A stretch of DNA of 64,000 nt from JAKEFM01 sp035695825 (GCA_035695825.1 DASRRH010000021.1:101854-165853); one strand, 5' to 3'; counted from the first letter of the stretch, positions 8,185-16,878 are shown. The notes: generated from the letters alone by a model not told the origin. Translations and numbers: made by a program.

Positions 8185-9372
8185 ATGAAATGCCACGTTC
8201 TTCTTCCCTTCCTCGGGGCGGGCGCGCTGCTCGCCTCGGGCTCTTTCTCCTCTCTCCTCGCGGGAAGCGCAGCGACAGGAGTCCAGGTCGCCGCCTCCAG
8301 CCTCCCCTCTGGCCCCGGCGGACTTCCGCTGGTGTCCCTGGTGCCGTCCCTCGGGTCGGCGCAGAACTTCGCGGTCCTCGCTGCCTCGACGGTGACCAAT
8401 ACCGGCGCGACCACCGTCACCGGGAATCTGGGCCTCAGTCCCGGCACCGCGGTCACCGGCTTTCCGCCTGGGATCGTGATCGGAACCATCCATGCAGCGG
8501 ATCCGGTCGCGCTTCAGGCTCAGACCGATCTCACCGTCGCGTACAACAACCTCGCAGGCATGGCGTGCGGTACGACCTTGACGGGCCAGGACCTGGGTGG
8601 ACTCACGCTCGTGCCGGGAGTGTATTGCTTCGCGAGCACGGCACAGTTGACGGGAACGCTCACTCTCGACGCCCAGGGCAACCCCAACGCGGTCTTCGTG
8701 ATCCAGATCGGAACCGCGCTCACGACCGCAGCCGCCTCGGCGGTTCAGGTAATCAACGGCGGGCAACCCTCCTACGTCTTCTGGCAGGTGGGGAGCTCTG
8801 CGACCCTCGGTGCGAGCACCGCGTTCGTCGGTAACCTTGTCGCGCTGGCGAGCGTCACCCTGGGTGCGGGATCTAACGTCACCGGGAGGGTCTTGGCGCG
8901 CACGGCCGCAATCACGATGGACACCAACGCCGTGACCCCGGCGCTGCCGGTGGGCGCGTCCCCGTACGGCACCTCGACGCCCGGATGCGCAGGCCCGCTC
9001 GCGATCGGCGCGAGCTCGGTCCCGCAGGTCGGGAACGCCTCCTTCGCGATCACCTGCGACAACGCCCCGCCCAACCTGTCGGCCGGTCCGGGGGGACTCC
9101 TCGTGATCAGCAACGCGGCGCTCGCCACTCCGGTCTCGATCGCCGGGGCGGACGTCTGGGTCGACGGATCCCAGGCGGCGCACTTTCCGGTGATCGCGGG
9201 GAGCAATACGGCGGGCGCGGCCGTGATCCCGATCCCGATTCCGAACATCCCGGCGCTCGCCGGAATGCAGCTCTTCGTGCAGTTCTTCTGGGCGGGGCCC
9301 TCGTCGCCGCCCCCCTGTCAGCCGGGCGGGATCTCCGCGTCCAACGCGCTCGCGATTACTGTGCAGCTCTAG
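8185..9372 (+). CDS. Secreted DUF3494 (ice-binding-like) protein, intact copy
   Basis: A 395-residue exported protein. Residues 1-20 are a signal peptide, about 55-255 the DUF3494 beta-solenoid (SAQNFAVLAASTVTNTG, GGLTLVPGVYCFASTAQLTG, DAQGNPNAVFVIQIG, VFWQVGSSATLG), and about 262-395 a C-terminal module (GCAGPLAIGASSVPQVGNAS to SNALAITVQL) shared with unrelated secreted proteins of this genome. DUF3494 proteins bind ice or act in adhesion; which applies here cannot be read from sequence. AGGTGA lies 5 bases before the ATG. The gene is monocistronic, with upstream module B before it and a terminator at 9414 after it. Confidence 0.9.
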   Translation: MKCHVLLPFLGAGALLASGSFSSLLAGSAATGVQVAASSLPSGPGGLPLVSLVPSLGSAQNFAVLAASTVTNTGATTVTGNLGLSPGTAVTGFPPGIVIGTIHAADPVALQAQTDLTVAYNNLAGMACGTTLTGQDLGGLTLVPGVYCFASTAQLTGTLTLDAQGNPNAVFVIQIGTALTTAAASAVQVINGGQPSYVFWQVGSSATLGASTAFVGNLVALASVTLGAGSNVTGRVLARTAAITMDTNAVTPALPVGASPYGTSTPGCAGPLAIGASSVPQVGNASFAITCDNAPPNLSAGPGGLLVISNAALATPVSIAGADVWVDGSQAAHFPVIAGSNTAGAAVIPIPIPNIPALAGMQLFVQFFWAGPSSPPPCQPGGISASNALAITVQL

Positions 9373-9413
9373 CGTGACATTGACGGGACGCTGATTCTTC
9401 GGACCGAGCGAGG

Positions 9414-9448
9414 GCCCGCAAGCCCGCCGAGACGGCGGACTTGCGGGC
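9414..9448 (+). terminator. Rho-independent terminator after DUF3494 copy 2
   Basis: The same nested hairpin as at 7779 (GCCCGCAAG with CTTGCGGGC, inner CCGCC with GGCGG), here followed by TCCTTGCTTT. Confidence 0.85.
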
Positions 9449-9791
9449 TCCTTGCTTTCGGATCCCCACGCATGCACGAAGAGGGCGATCCGCTTGCCCG
9501 AACGGGTTGCTCAAGGAGCCTGAAGCGGAGCTTCCCCCTGCACCTCGACGCCCGGCGAGGTTGTCCGGACCTCTGCGTGCGTAGACCGGGATAGTCCCCG
9601 CCCTACCGCCGGGGCCACCGTCCGGGAGAGGGCCCCGGCTTCAGGGTGAAGGAATGGCTTGAGCCGGACGCACATGGGATCGGCGCACGTCACGAAGCCG
9701 ACCCACGCGGGTCGTCCCTCCGGCCATCGTGGCTCGTCCGTGGGGGGAGCCCTTCCGGCGGGGTCACCCACGGAAGTCTCCGATGACCCCG
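9449..9791. other. Intergenic stretch without a recognisable gene
   Basis: No convincing coding frame. A TTGAGCCGGACGC...GCGCACGTC stretch (9659-9695) vaguely recalls the stem found before reverse transcriptase genes in group II introns, and CCGTGGG/CCCACGG can form a hairpin near 9740-9775. Confidence 0.3.
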
Positions 9792-9847
9792 ATGAAGGTC
9801 TCCTCGGCGGCCGCGCTCGCTCGGCTCCTCCCCGGAATCGGCGCGTA
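9792..9847 (+). pseudogene. 3' fragment of a FixJ-type regulator gene
   Basis: Reads MKVSSAAALARLLPGIGA and a stop, matching the last 18 residues of the intact regulators (MEVSSAAALARLLSGVGA). Only this tail remains, directly followed by upstream module C. Confidence 0.75.
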
Positions 9848-9910
9848 GCTCCACGCGCGCGGGATCACGCGCGTACTCTCCGGTCTGGTGGCCCTCGCCG
9901 GGAGCCTTAG
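9845..9910 (+). promoter_or_regulatory. Upstream module C
   Basis: The third copy: CACGCGCGCGGGATCACGCGCGTACT, then TCTGGTGGCCCTCG and GGGAGCCTTAG. The box is shortened by a few bases compared with A and B. It lies 78 bases before the putative lipoprotein gene. Confidence 0.45.
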
Positions 9911-9987
9911 CGTCTCCTGCACAAGGTCCAGGGAATGGTCACCGGCGCACTCGAAGAAGGGGGCTCAAGAAGACCCCACCGGTTGTC

Positions 9988-11121
9988 ATGATGGATGCGC
10001 CGATGCGCCGGGCCGAGGCCGGGACGGCGCTGCGAAGGAGAGCGGGGTGGTGGCTCGCACTCTTCACCGGTTGTCGAGCGGCGGCGCCGGGCGGGGAAGA
10101 GTCGGCCTCGACCCCTTCCCGGAGGATCCTCCCGCGGGAGACGCCCGCGCAATCGGTGGAGAGACGGGCGCTTCCCCCCCGCCTCATTGGCCTCCACCTC
10201 CTCGATCCCCGGGACATCGACGAGCGCCGCCGGGTCGACCGCGTCCCCGAGATCCTTCTTCGCCCCTTCACGAGGCCTGCGAGGCCGACTCGGCTCCTCC
10301 CCGCGCGGCCCGATCCGACGGCGACGGCCGTCGCCCCCCTCCCCGTGGCGGCCCCGGCCCGGGCCGAACCCCTCCCGCGCCCGACCGAGGCCGACGGGCT
10401 GGCGGCCGACCGCGCTCCTCTCGGGGGGACCCCGGAGAGGTTCGGACGGGGCCTCGTGCGGGGCACGGAGGACCTGAAGAGCTTCACCTTCCTCCGCCTC
10501 CTCGATCGGTTCCACGCCCGGCCCCCCGCCGCCAGCGACCCTCTCCAGGCGACCCGGGAGGACCTGGAGCGCGAGGATCGGAATCGCCACTTCCACGACC
10601 GCGCGAAGCGCGCAGTCACCTCGCTCCTGCGGCACGCGGTCGAGGAGACCGACCTGATCGGCCCCATCGTCCTGGGGATCGAGCGCCTGCCGCAGAACGG
10701 AATCCAGGCGATCGAGTCGGTCGTCGAGGACGTCGCCGGCGACGAGGACGCCCTCGATCTCGGCGAGCTACGCTTGGGCACGATGGGAGGCTCCCTCCGC
10801 TCCCCCTCGCAGATGGTCGCGCTCCGCTACTCCCTCGGCCTCCTCCGCGCCGACGTCTACCCGACGCAGGCGCGGATCCGGCTGTCCCAGCAGGTCGCCG
10901 GGTTTCGGATCGCGCTCCGCGGGAACCTCGACTACGGGGACGCCGGGCCGGAGGCCCGGATCGAGGTCGTCCGCCGTCTCGGCGGGCAGTGGCGATTCCG
11001 CCTGACGGCGGGAACCGGCGTCGGTTTCAACACGATCCCCGTCTTCACAGCCGCGTCCGGGGGCGAGGAGCCCTCCGGGATCCGGTCGGGAACCGTCGCC
11101 TTCTTCGAGCGCCGCTTCTGA
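9988..11121 (+). CDS. Hypothetical lipoprotein or outer-envelope protein
   Basis: A 377-residue protein of unknown function. The N-terminus has several arginines, a short hydrophobic run and Cys28 (LALFTGC), a plausible lipobox, so export and lipid anchoring are likely. Residues about 30-190 are Pro/Arg/Ala-rich and look disordered. The last 150 residues alternate polar and hydrophobic positions (QARIRLSQQVAGFRIALRG, RLTAGTGVGFNTIPVF) and end in FFERRF, a terminal Phe as seen in outer-membrane beta-barrels. An internal ATG at 10003 is an alternative start; neither has a strong ribosome binding site. It sits behind upstream module C and is flanked by transposase debris. No family was recognised. 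Confidence 0.6.
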   Translation: MMDAPMRRAEAGTALRRRAGWWLALFTGCRAAAPGGEESASTPSRRILPRETPAQSVERRALPPRLIGLHLLDPRDIDERRRVDRVPEILLRPFTRPARPTRLLPARPDPTATAVAPLPVAAPARAEPLPRPTEADGLAADRAPLGGTPERFGRGLVRGTEDLKSFTFLRLLDRFHARPPAASDPLQATREDLEREDRNRHFHDRAKRAVTSLLRHAVEETDLIGPIVLGIERLPQNGIQAIESVVEDVAGDEDALDLGELRLGTMGGSLRSPSQMVALRYSLGLLRADVYPTQARIRLSQQVAGFRIALRGNLDYGDAGPEARIEVVRRLGGQWRFRLTAGTGVGFNTIPVFTAASGGEEPSGIRSGTVAFFERRF

Positions 11122-11166
11122 GATGCCGCCGGGACTCGACGGAAGAAGCCGATCGATCGCGTCCTC

Positions 11167-11448
11167 ACCGGAGCGGTCCGGCAGCGCCGTCGGGTGCGCC
11201 GGATGCGAAACCTTCTCGCCCACGTCCCCCGGCCCCAGCAGGCGATGGTGCTCGCGGCGGTGAAGACGATCTTCGCCCAGATCGCGCATGCCGAGGCGCG
11301 CCGCCAGCTCCGCCCTCTCGCGCGGGCCGTGCGGCCGAAGTACCCGAAGGCCGCCGACCTCCTCCTCGAGGCCGAGGCGGAAGGGCTCGCCCCGATGGCT
11401 TTCCCCGCCGAGCACGGGAGGCAGATCCACTCGACCAACCCCCTCGAG
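11167..11448 (+). mobile_element. IS256-family transposase remnant
   Basis: About 90 residues match the central part of Mutator/IS256 transposases: RMRNLLAHVPRPQQAMVLAA, VKTIFAQIAHAEAR, RPKYPKAADLL, and GRQIHSTNPLES in place of the usual WRQIWSTNPLER. Both ends of the gene are missing and no terminal repeats were seen. It runs directly into the kinase fragment at 11452. Confidence 0.8.
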
Positions 11449-11451
11449 AGT

Positions 11452-11650
11452 GGGGATGGCCGAGGTCGCCGTGCGGGACACCGGGTGGGGCTTCTTCGAC
11501 GCCGTGGCCCAGCGCATCTTCGACCCGTTCTTCACCACGAAGAAGCAAGGACTCGGGATGGGACTCGCGCCCGGGGAGCACGGGACCACGGTGCGTCTGG
11601 CGCTGCCGTTGCGGGGCGCGAGTCCCGAGCCAAGCGCACGCCCCCGGTGA
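11452..11650 (+). pseudogene. Fragment of the CheB-CheR-kinase gene (ATPase end)
   Basis: Matches the last part of the kinase at 5493-5842: GMAEVAVRDTGWGFFDAVAQ, FDPFFTTKKQGLGMGLA, then PGEHGTTVRLALPLRGASPE and the same stop. The ISRTFVEAHGGRLWV segment and the duplicated tail of the full gene are absent. It has no start and cannot make a kinase, but it keeps the stop/GTG overlap with the following regulator gene. Confidence 0.85.
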
Positions 11651-12255
11651 CGGCCGAACCGACGGTCTTCGTCGTGGACGACGTGGCGAGCGTCCGGCGT
11701 TCGCTTCAGGCGCTCCTCGGGTCGGCCGGTTTCCGCGCCAAGACCTACCCCTCGGCCTCGAAGTTCCTCGAGGCCTACCGGCCCGACCAGCCGGGCTGCC
11801 TCGTTCTCGACCTGCGCCTGGGCGCCGAGAGCGGCCTCGATCTTCAGGAGGAGCTGCGCCGCCGGCAGGCGACCCTGCCCGTCATCTTCATCACGGCCCA
11901 CGGGAGCGTCCCCGCCTCGGTCCGCGCGCTCAAGGCCGGGGCGATGGACTTCCTCGAGAAGCCGATCCGACCGAGCACCCTCCTCGCGCGAGTCGGCGAG
12001 GCGCTCGAGAGCGACCGGCGCGCGCGCGAGGCCGCGGGGGTGCACGCTTCGGTCGCGAGGCGCCTTGCCTGCCTGACCCCGCGCGAGCAAGAGGTCGCGC
12101 TGCGGGTGGAGAGAGGGGAGTCGTCGAAGGAGGTCGCCGCGGCGCTCGGGGGGAGCGCGCGGACGGTCGAGGGGCACCGGCGGTCGATCCTCCGGAAGAT
12201 GGAGGTCTCCTCGGCGGCCGGCCTCGCCCGGCTCCTCTCTGGAGTCGGCGCGTAG
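11647..12255 (+). CDS. FixJ-family response regulator, second copy
   Basis: A 202-residue paralog of the regulator at 5839 with only scattered substitutions, for example a Gly for Asp near residue 29 and LRVERGE for RRVARGE in the DNA-binding domain. Asp55, the FITAHGS Thr, the LEKPIRP Lys and the LuxR-type helix-turn-helix are intact, so it should still be phosphorylated and bind DNA. The GTG start again overlaps the stop of a kinase sequence, but that kinase is now only a fragment. The copy therefore depends on another kinase, most simply the one at 1682, or is constitutively low. It arose by duplication of the 3' end of the two-component operon next to an IS256 remnant. Confidence 0.9.
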   Translation: MTAEPTVFVVDDVASVRRSLQALLGSAGFRAKTYPSASKFLEAYRPDQPGCLVLDLRLGAESGLDLQEELRRRQATLPVIFITAHGSVPASVRALKAGAMDFLEKPIRPSTLLARVGEALESDRRAREAAGVHASVARRLACLTPREQEVALRVERGESSKEVAAALGGSARTVEGHRRSILRKMEVSSAAGLARLLSGVGA

Positions 12256-12318
12256 ATCCGCGCGCGCGGGATTACGCGCGTACTAACCGGTCTTGGGCCC
12301 TCGAGCCCGGAGCCTTAG
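12253..12318 (+). promoter_or_regulatory. Upstream module D
   Basis: The fourth copy, starting at the stop of the second FixJ gene: CGCGCGCGCGGGATTACGCGCGTACT, then CCGGTCTTGGGCCCTCGAGCCC and GGAGCCTTAG. A CTCCAACGTGCAAGAAA block after it matches the one after module B. The third DUF3494 gene begins at 12462. Confidence 0.5.
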
Positions 12319-12461
12319 GGTCTCCTCTCCAACGTGCAAGAAATGTTCAAGGGCGGACTCGAGGGAATGTCTTCTTCTTCCTACCACTTCAAGCCAGTCT
12401 ATCCCGCGGAGGCTTTCCCCTCGCTTCCACTCGTCCTCCTCTTCCTCCAACAGGTGACTTC

Positions 12462-13637
12462 ATGAAACGCCACGGTCTTCTTCCCTTCCTCGGGGCAGGC
12501 GCGCTGCTCGCCTCGGGCTCTTTCTCCTCTCCCCTCGCGGCAAGCGCAGCGACGGGAGTCCAGGTCGCCGCCTCCAACCTCTTCTCCGGCCCCGGAGGCC
12601 TTCCGCTGGTGTCCCTCGTGCCGTCCCTCGGGTCGGCGCAGAACTTCGCGGTCCTGGCTGCCTCGACGGTGACCAATACCGGCGCCACCATCATCACCGG
12701 AGGTCTGGGGGTCAGCCCGGGCACCACGGTCACCGGCTTCCCGCCCGGCATCCTCAACGGAACCCTCCACGCGGGGGATCCGGTCGCGCTCCAGGCTCAG
12801 GCCGATCTCACCCTCGCGTACAACAACCTCGCCGGCATGGCGTGCGGTACGACCTTGACGGGTCAGGACCTGGGTGGACTCACGCTCGCGCCGGGAGTCT
12901 ATTGTTTTGCGACGACGGCACAGATCTCGGGAGCACTCACTCTCGACGCCCAGGGAAACCCCAACGCGGTGTTCGTTTTTCAGATCGGAAGCACGCTCAC
13001 GACCGCGATCAACTCGTCGGTTCAGGTGATCAACGGCGGGCAGCCGGCCAACGTCTTCTGGCAGGTGGGAAGTTCTGCGACCCTCGGTACGGGCACGGCG
13101 TTCGTGGGTAACGTTGTCGCGCTGGCGAGCGTCACCTTGACCACTGGAGCGAGCGTCACGGGGAGGGTCTTGGCGCGTACGGCTGCTGTGACGATGGACA
13201 CCAACGTCGTGACCCTGACGCTGCAGGCGGGCGCCTCCCCGTACGGCACCTCGAGCCCCGGGTGCGCAGGCCCGCTCGCGATCGGCGCGACCTCGGTGCC
13301 GCAGGTCGGGAACGCCTCCTTCGCGATCACCTGCGACAACGCCCCGCCGAGCGCGGCAGGCATCCTTGGAGTGAGCTTCTTCCCCCTCGCCTCGCCGGTC
13401 TCGACCCTCGGGATCGACATCTGGATCGACATCGGCTCGTCGTCCTTCTTCGGAGTCCTGGTCGCGAGTGACCCGACCGGCGCCGCGCTGATCCCGACCC
13501 CGATCCCGAACGACCCGGCGTTCGTCGGGGGCCAGGCCTTCATGCAGTTCGCGTGGCTCGGGCCCTCCTCGCCGCCGCCGTGCCCGGCCACGGGAATCTC
13601 CGCCTCGAACGCCCTCGCGATCGTCGTGCTGCAGTAG
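12462..13637 (+). CDS. Secreted DUF3494 (ice-binding-like) protein, third copy
   Basis: A 391-residue paralog of the proteins at 6542 and 8185. The signal peptide (MKRHGLLPFLGAGALLASG), the DUF3494 domain (SAQNFAVLAASTVTNTG, GGLTLAPGVYCFATTAQISG, DAQGNPNAVFVFQIG) and the start of the C-terminal module are conserved. The last 100 residues diverge strongly (GILGVSFFPLASPVSTLGI, IPNDPAFVGGQAFMQFAW, ISASNALAIVVLQ), so this copy is older or its tail was replaced. AGGTGA lies 5 bases before the ATG. It follows upstream module D and the second FixJ gene, and ends before a terminator at 13712. Confidence 0.9.
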   Translation: MKRHGLLPFLGAGALLASGSFSSPLAASAATGVQVAASNLFSGPGGLPLVSLVPSLGSAQNFAVLAASTVTNTGATIITGGLGVSPGTTVTGFPPGILNGTLHAGDPVALQAQADLTLAYNNLAGMACGTTLTGQDLGGLTLAPGVYCFATTAQISGALTLDAQGNPNAVFVFQIGSTLTTAINSSVQVINGGQPANVFWQVGSSATLGTGTAFVGNVVALASVTLTTGASVTGRVLARTAAVTMDTNVVTLTLQAGASPYGTSSPGCAGPLAIGATSVPQVGNASFAITCDNAPPSAAGILGVSFFPLASPVSTLGIDIWIDIGSSSFFGVLVASDPTGAALIPTPIPNDPAFVGGQAFMQFAWLGPSSPPPCPATGISASNALAIVVLQ

Positions 13638-13711
13638 CAGACCGGCGCCCATCGAGGCGATCCCGAGCGCGTTCTCGCTCGCGATCAGGTTGCTCTTCCT
13701 CCAGTCTCTGC

Positions 13712-13745
13712 GGCGCGCCTCCGGACGTGATCCCGGAGGCGCGCC
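13712..13745 (+). terminator. Rho-independent terminator after DUF3494 copy 3
   Basis: A perfect 13-bp stem, GGCGCGCCTCCGG with CCGGAGGCGCGCC and an 8-base loop, followed by GTTCTCC. It differs in sequence from the terminators of copies 1 and 2. Confidence 0.8.
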
Positions 13746-14085
13746 GTTCTCCGTACTTGGACCTTTCCTCGACGGCCCTGTCCCTGAGCGGCCCGACAGA
13801 CCCCGCCGCCAGCGAGGTAGGACGGAAGCTTGTGGACCGTGGCGAGATGAGATCGGAGGATCCTTGGCGTCGCCTACCACTTCCGCGGCGACCGAGCTGG
13901 ACGACTGTGGCAGGGTCGGGACCTCTCCCTACAACTCCCACTCGAGCTTCCCAAGGCCGGGGCCCACCCCCGGAGCCGCTGAGGCGTGAGCGGGGAGGGG
14001 AAGACGCGCGTAGGACGCGGACCGGCCCCGGTCGACGGCTCCGGGACGACCGACCGCGCCGGGGGAGCCCGAGGCGGCGGGCCTT
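13746..14085. other. Intergenic stretch without a recognisable gene
   Basis: No frame shows both consistent codon use and recognisable protein. It separates the terminator of the third DUF3494 gene from a FixJ gene fragment. Confidence 0.3.
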
Positions 14086-14089
14086 GTCC

Positions 14090-14270
14090 GCCGGTCGCGG
14101 CGCGAGCACGAGGTGGCGGGGTGGTTGGCGAGAGGGGAGACGTCGGAGGAGATCGCCGCGCCGCTAGGGCGGAGCGCGCGGAGGGTCGAGGGGCACCGGC
14201 GGCCTGTCCTCCGGAAGATGGAGGACTCCTCGGCGCCCTCGCCCGCCTCCTCCCCAGAACGGGCGCGTAG
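14090..14270 (+). pseudogene. FixJ-type regulator fragment (HTH region)
   Basis: Reads REHEVAGWLARGETSEEIAA, then a degraded RRVEGHRRPVLRKMEDSS, aligned with the helix-turn-helix of the intact regulators. The last part is shifted out of frame but still ends in GGGCGCGTAG like the originals. It is followed by upstream module E. Confidence 0.75.
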
Positions 14271-14336
14271 AGCTACGTACGCGAGATTGCGCGCGTACTC
14301 TCACGCCTTGTGGCCCTCGCCCCGGGACCCTTTAAG
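14268..14336 (+). promoter_or_regulatory. Upstream module E
   Basis: The fifth copy and one of the two most symmetrical: GTACGCG (14277) and CGCGTAC (14292) flank 8 bases. TTGTGGCCCTCGCCCCGGGACC and TTTAAG follow. The GGDEF-EAL gene starts 20 bases after the box. Confidence 0.5.
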
Positions 14337-14355
14337 CCTCCCCTCGAGGCCTCGG

Positions 14356-16212
14356 ATGCCGCACAAGCCGAAGGACAGCGCCCGCGCGCGCACCCCCCAG
14401 CTGGCCCCTGCCCGGACGGTGCTCGTCCGCAAGATCCACGATCACGAGGAAGCGGAAAGGACGCTGGCGGCCGCCGGCTTCGCCCTTCACCGCCAGATCG
14501 CCGAGCGCGAACGGCTGGAGGAGGAGCGCCCGGATGAGGAGCGGGCCCTGCGCGAGGTGCATGCGACGTTCGAGAGCGCGTTCGCCAACGCTCCCATCGG
14601 CATGGCCCTGGTGGATATGAAGGGCCGCTGGCTGCAGGTCAATGACGCGCTCTGCCGGATCACGGGTTATCCCCGCGAGAGTCTCAAGGCAACGACCCTT
14701 CCAGCGATCACACATCCCGACGACATCGATCTCGACACCCGTTTTCTTCGCGAGCTGCTCCGCGGCCAGATCCCGAATTACCAGATCGAGAAGCGGTACC
14801 GCCATGCCTGGGGTCACTACTTCTGGGTTCTCCTGACCGTCTCGCTCGTCCGCGATGAGAACGGCGAACCGCTCCACGTGATCTCACAGGTCCAGGACAT
14901 CTCGGAGCGCAAGGAGCTGGCAGGACGCCTCGAGCACCTCGTCGATCGCGATTTCCTGACCGGCCTGTTCAACCGACGCCGTTTCGAGCAGGAACTGGCC
15001 AAGGAGGTCGATCGGATCTCTCGCTACGGCGGCACCGGCGCATTGCTCTTGCTGGATCTGGACCACTTCAAGGACGTCAACGACGCCTTCGGTCACAAGG
15101 CAGGCGACGATCTCCTCAAGGGAGTCGCCGGCGCCCTCAAGCACCGCATGCGTCAGACCGACGTGCTGGCCCGGGTGGGCGGAGATGAGTTCGCGGTGCT
15201 CCTTCCCCAGACGGATGCGGAGGAGGCGCAGTTCGTGGCCGACGCGATCGTCAAGACGGTGGGCCAGCACGTCGCGATGCTCGGCGAGCAGTCGATCCGC
15301 GCCACGGCGAGCGTTGGGATCGCTCTGTTCGATGGCATGGACGCCATCGAGGTCTTCGCGGTTGCCGACCTCGCGATGTACGAGGCGAAAGGAGCGGGGC
15401 GGAATCGGGTTTCGATCTACCGACGGGGCGACCGAAGCCGCGAGCGGATCTCGGCGCGGCTGGCCGAGGCGGAGCGGATCCGCAAGGCTCTCGCGGAGGA
15501 CCGCTTCCTCCTCTACGGTCAGCCGATCCTCGATCTCAAGGAGAAGGAGGTCTGCCAGTACGAGCTCCTCCTGCGGCTCCGCACCGACGAGGATGCGGAG
15601 CCGCTCCCCCCCAGCAGCTTCCTCTACGTGGCCGAGCGCTTCGGCCTGATCCGGGAGATCGACGCCTGGGTCGCGCTCCAGGCGATCGGGCTGATCGCCA
15701 AGCACGCGCGCGCCGGTCGAAGGCTCGTGCTGCATGTCAACCTCTCGGGCAAGTCGATCGGCGACTCCACGGTTGCCGGGGTCATCGAGGATGCCCTGGC
15801 GAAGTCGGGCATCGATCCCGCACTTCTGATCTTCGAGCTGACCGAGACGGCCGCGATCGCCAACATCGAGGAGGCCAAGGCCTTCGCCCACCGCCTGCGC
15901 GCGCGCGGCTGCCGGTTCGCCCTGGACGACTTCGGCGCGGGCTTCGGCTCTTTCTACTACCTCAAGACCCTCCCCTTCGACTTCTTCAAGATCGACGGCG
16001 ACTTCATCCGTGGCCTCGTCGCAAGCCCCATGGACCAGCTCGTGGTTGGAGCCATCGTCGGCATCGCCCGGGGAATGGGCAAGAAGACCATCGCCGAGTT
16101 CGTCGCCGACGAGGAGACCGCCCGACTGCTGGAGAAGAGCGGCGTCGACTTCGCCCAGGGCTACTACATAGGCCGGCCCCAGCCCCTGACAGAGATCCTG
16201 CCGGCTGTGTAG
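14356..16212 (+). CDS. PAS-GGDEF-EAL protein (cyclic di-GMP turnover)
   Basis: A 618-residue cytoplasmic protein. An N-terminal helix (about 30-65) is followed by a PAS domain (FESAFANAPIGMALVDMKGR, about 70-190), a GGDEF domain (about 195-355) and an EAL domain (about 370-610). GGDEF at 275-279 is intact, and RQTD five residues before it matches the inhibitory I-site, so diguanylate cyclase activity with product inhibition is expected. The EAL domain has ELLLR, VNLSGKSI, ELTETA, DDFGAGFGS and KIDGDF, so phosphodiesterase activity is also possible. The ATG at 14356 follows GAGGCCTCGG; upstream sequence in this frame is the FixJ fragment, not part of the gene. Its position behind module E suggests co-regulation with the DUF3494 genes, and c-di-GMP commonly controls adhesins. 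Confidence 0.92.
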   Translation: MPHKPKDSARARTPQLAPARTVLVRKIHDHEEAERTLAAAGFALHRQIAERERLEEERPDEERALREVHATFESAFANAPIGMALVDMKGRWLQVNDALCRITGYPRESLKATTLPAITHPDDIDLDTRFLRELLRGQIPNYQIEKRYRHAWGHYFWVLLTVSLVRDENGEPLHVISQVQDISERKELAGRLEHLVDRDFLTGLFNRRRFEQELAKEVDRISRYGGTGALLLLDLDHFKDVNDAFGHKAGDDLLKGVAGALKHRMRQTDVLARVGGDEFAVLLPQTDAEEAQFVADAIVKTVGQHVAMLGEQSIRATASVGIALFDGMDAIEVFAVADLAMYEAKGAGRNRVSIYRRGDRSRERISARLAEAERIRKALAEDRFLLYGQPILDLKEKEVCQYELLLRLRTDEDAEPLPPSSFLYVAERFGLIREIDAWVALQAIGLIAKHARAGRRLVLHVNLSGKSIGDSTVAGVIEDALAKSGIDPALLIFELTETAAIANIEEAKAFAHRLRARGCRFALDDFGAGFGSFYYLKTLPFDFFKIDGDFIRGLVASPMDQLVVGAIVGIARGMGKKTIAEFVADEETARLLEKSGVDFAQGYYIGRPQPLTEILPAV

Positions 16213-16382
16213 GGCGGCTCGGCCCCGCGCCCGAGACGCTCGCCTTCTCGTAACCGTTCAGGGGGTGGAGGCGTGATCGCTCGAGCGGGAAGCCGATTCG
16301 GCGGGTTGCGCTCGGGGGCCGTTCGCTCCCCCTGGCATCTTCCCTCTTGACGGGGGGGAGCGGACGGAGAAGGGGGAGCGGC

Positions 16383-16878
16383 GTGGCACTCGACTTCATG
16401 CAGCCTCCCCTCCGGCCCCGCATGCTCGAGGAGGCCCTCGATGTCATCCGGCAGTAGGGGGAGCTGGGGCGCGAGATCGTGCGGCGGATCGGGGAGAACG
16501 CCGTCCTCCAGGAACGGGTTGCGGCCCTGGAGGCCCGACTGCGCCGGGACTCCCAGAACTCCTCCCGTCCCCCCTCGAGCGATCCGCCCCAGGTCTCGTG
16601 GTTGCCGAGGAAGCCCCCCTCCGGGCGAGGCCCCGGAGGACAGCCCGGGCACGAGGGGCAGGGACGCCAGCCTCCCCATGGCGGGGGTCAACAAGGTCGT
16701 CCCGGTGAAGCCCCGCCGCTGCCGCCGTTGCGGTCGAGCCCATTCGGGCAAGGATCCCGCCCCCCGGGGCCACCAGGTCTGGGAGGTGCCGCGGGTGACC
16801 GAGCATCGGCTTCAGACGCGCTCCTGTCCGTGCGGCGCGGAGACGATGGTGGAGTTGCCGGAAGGCACCCCGCCGTGA
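16383..16878 (+). mobile_element. IS66-family transposase remnant, multiply broken
   Basis: The N-terminal part of an IS66-type transposase: REIVRRIGENAVLQERVAAL, RRDSQNSSRPPSSDPPQ and RGPGGQPGHEGQ, then in another frame NKVVPVKPRRCRRCGRAHSG, KDPAPRGHQVWEVP and a CPCGAE zinc motif. There is an in-frame TAG at 16455, a frameshift near 16660-16680, and the catalytic C-terminal two thirds are missing. No terminal inverted repeats were found. It joins an amidase gene fragment directly at its 3' end. Confidence 0.85.

Noticed and set aside
13637..13712. NLIASEN on the minus strand, the hallmark of serine hydroxymethyltransferase
   Set aside because: Only seven residues match. No other block of the enzyme is found on either side, so chance is more likely than a remnant.
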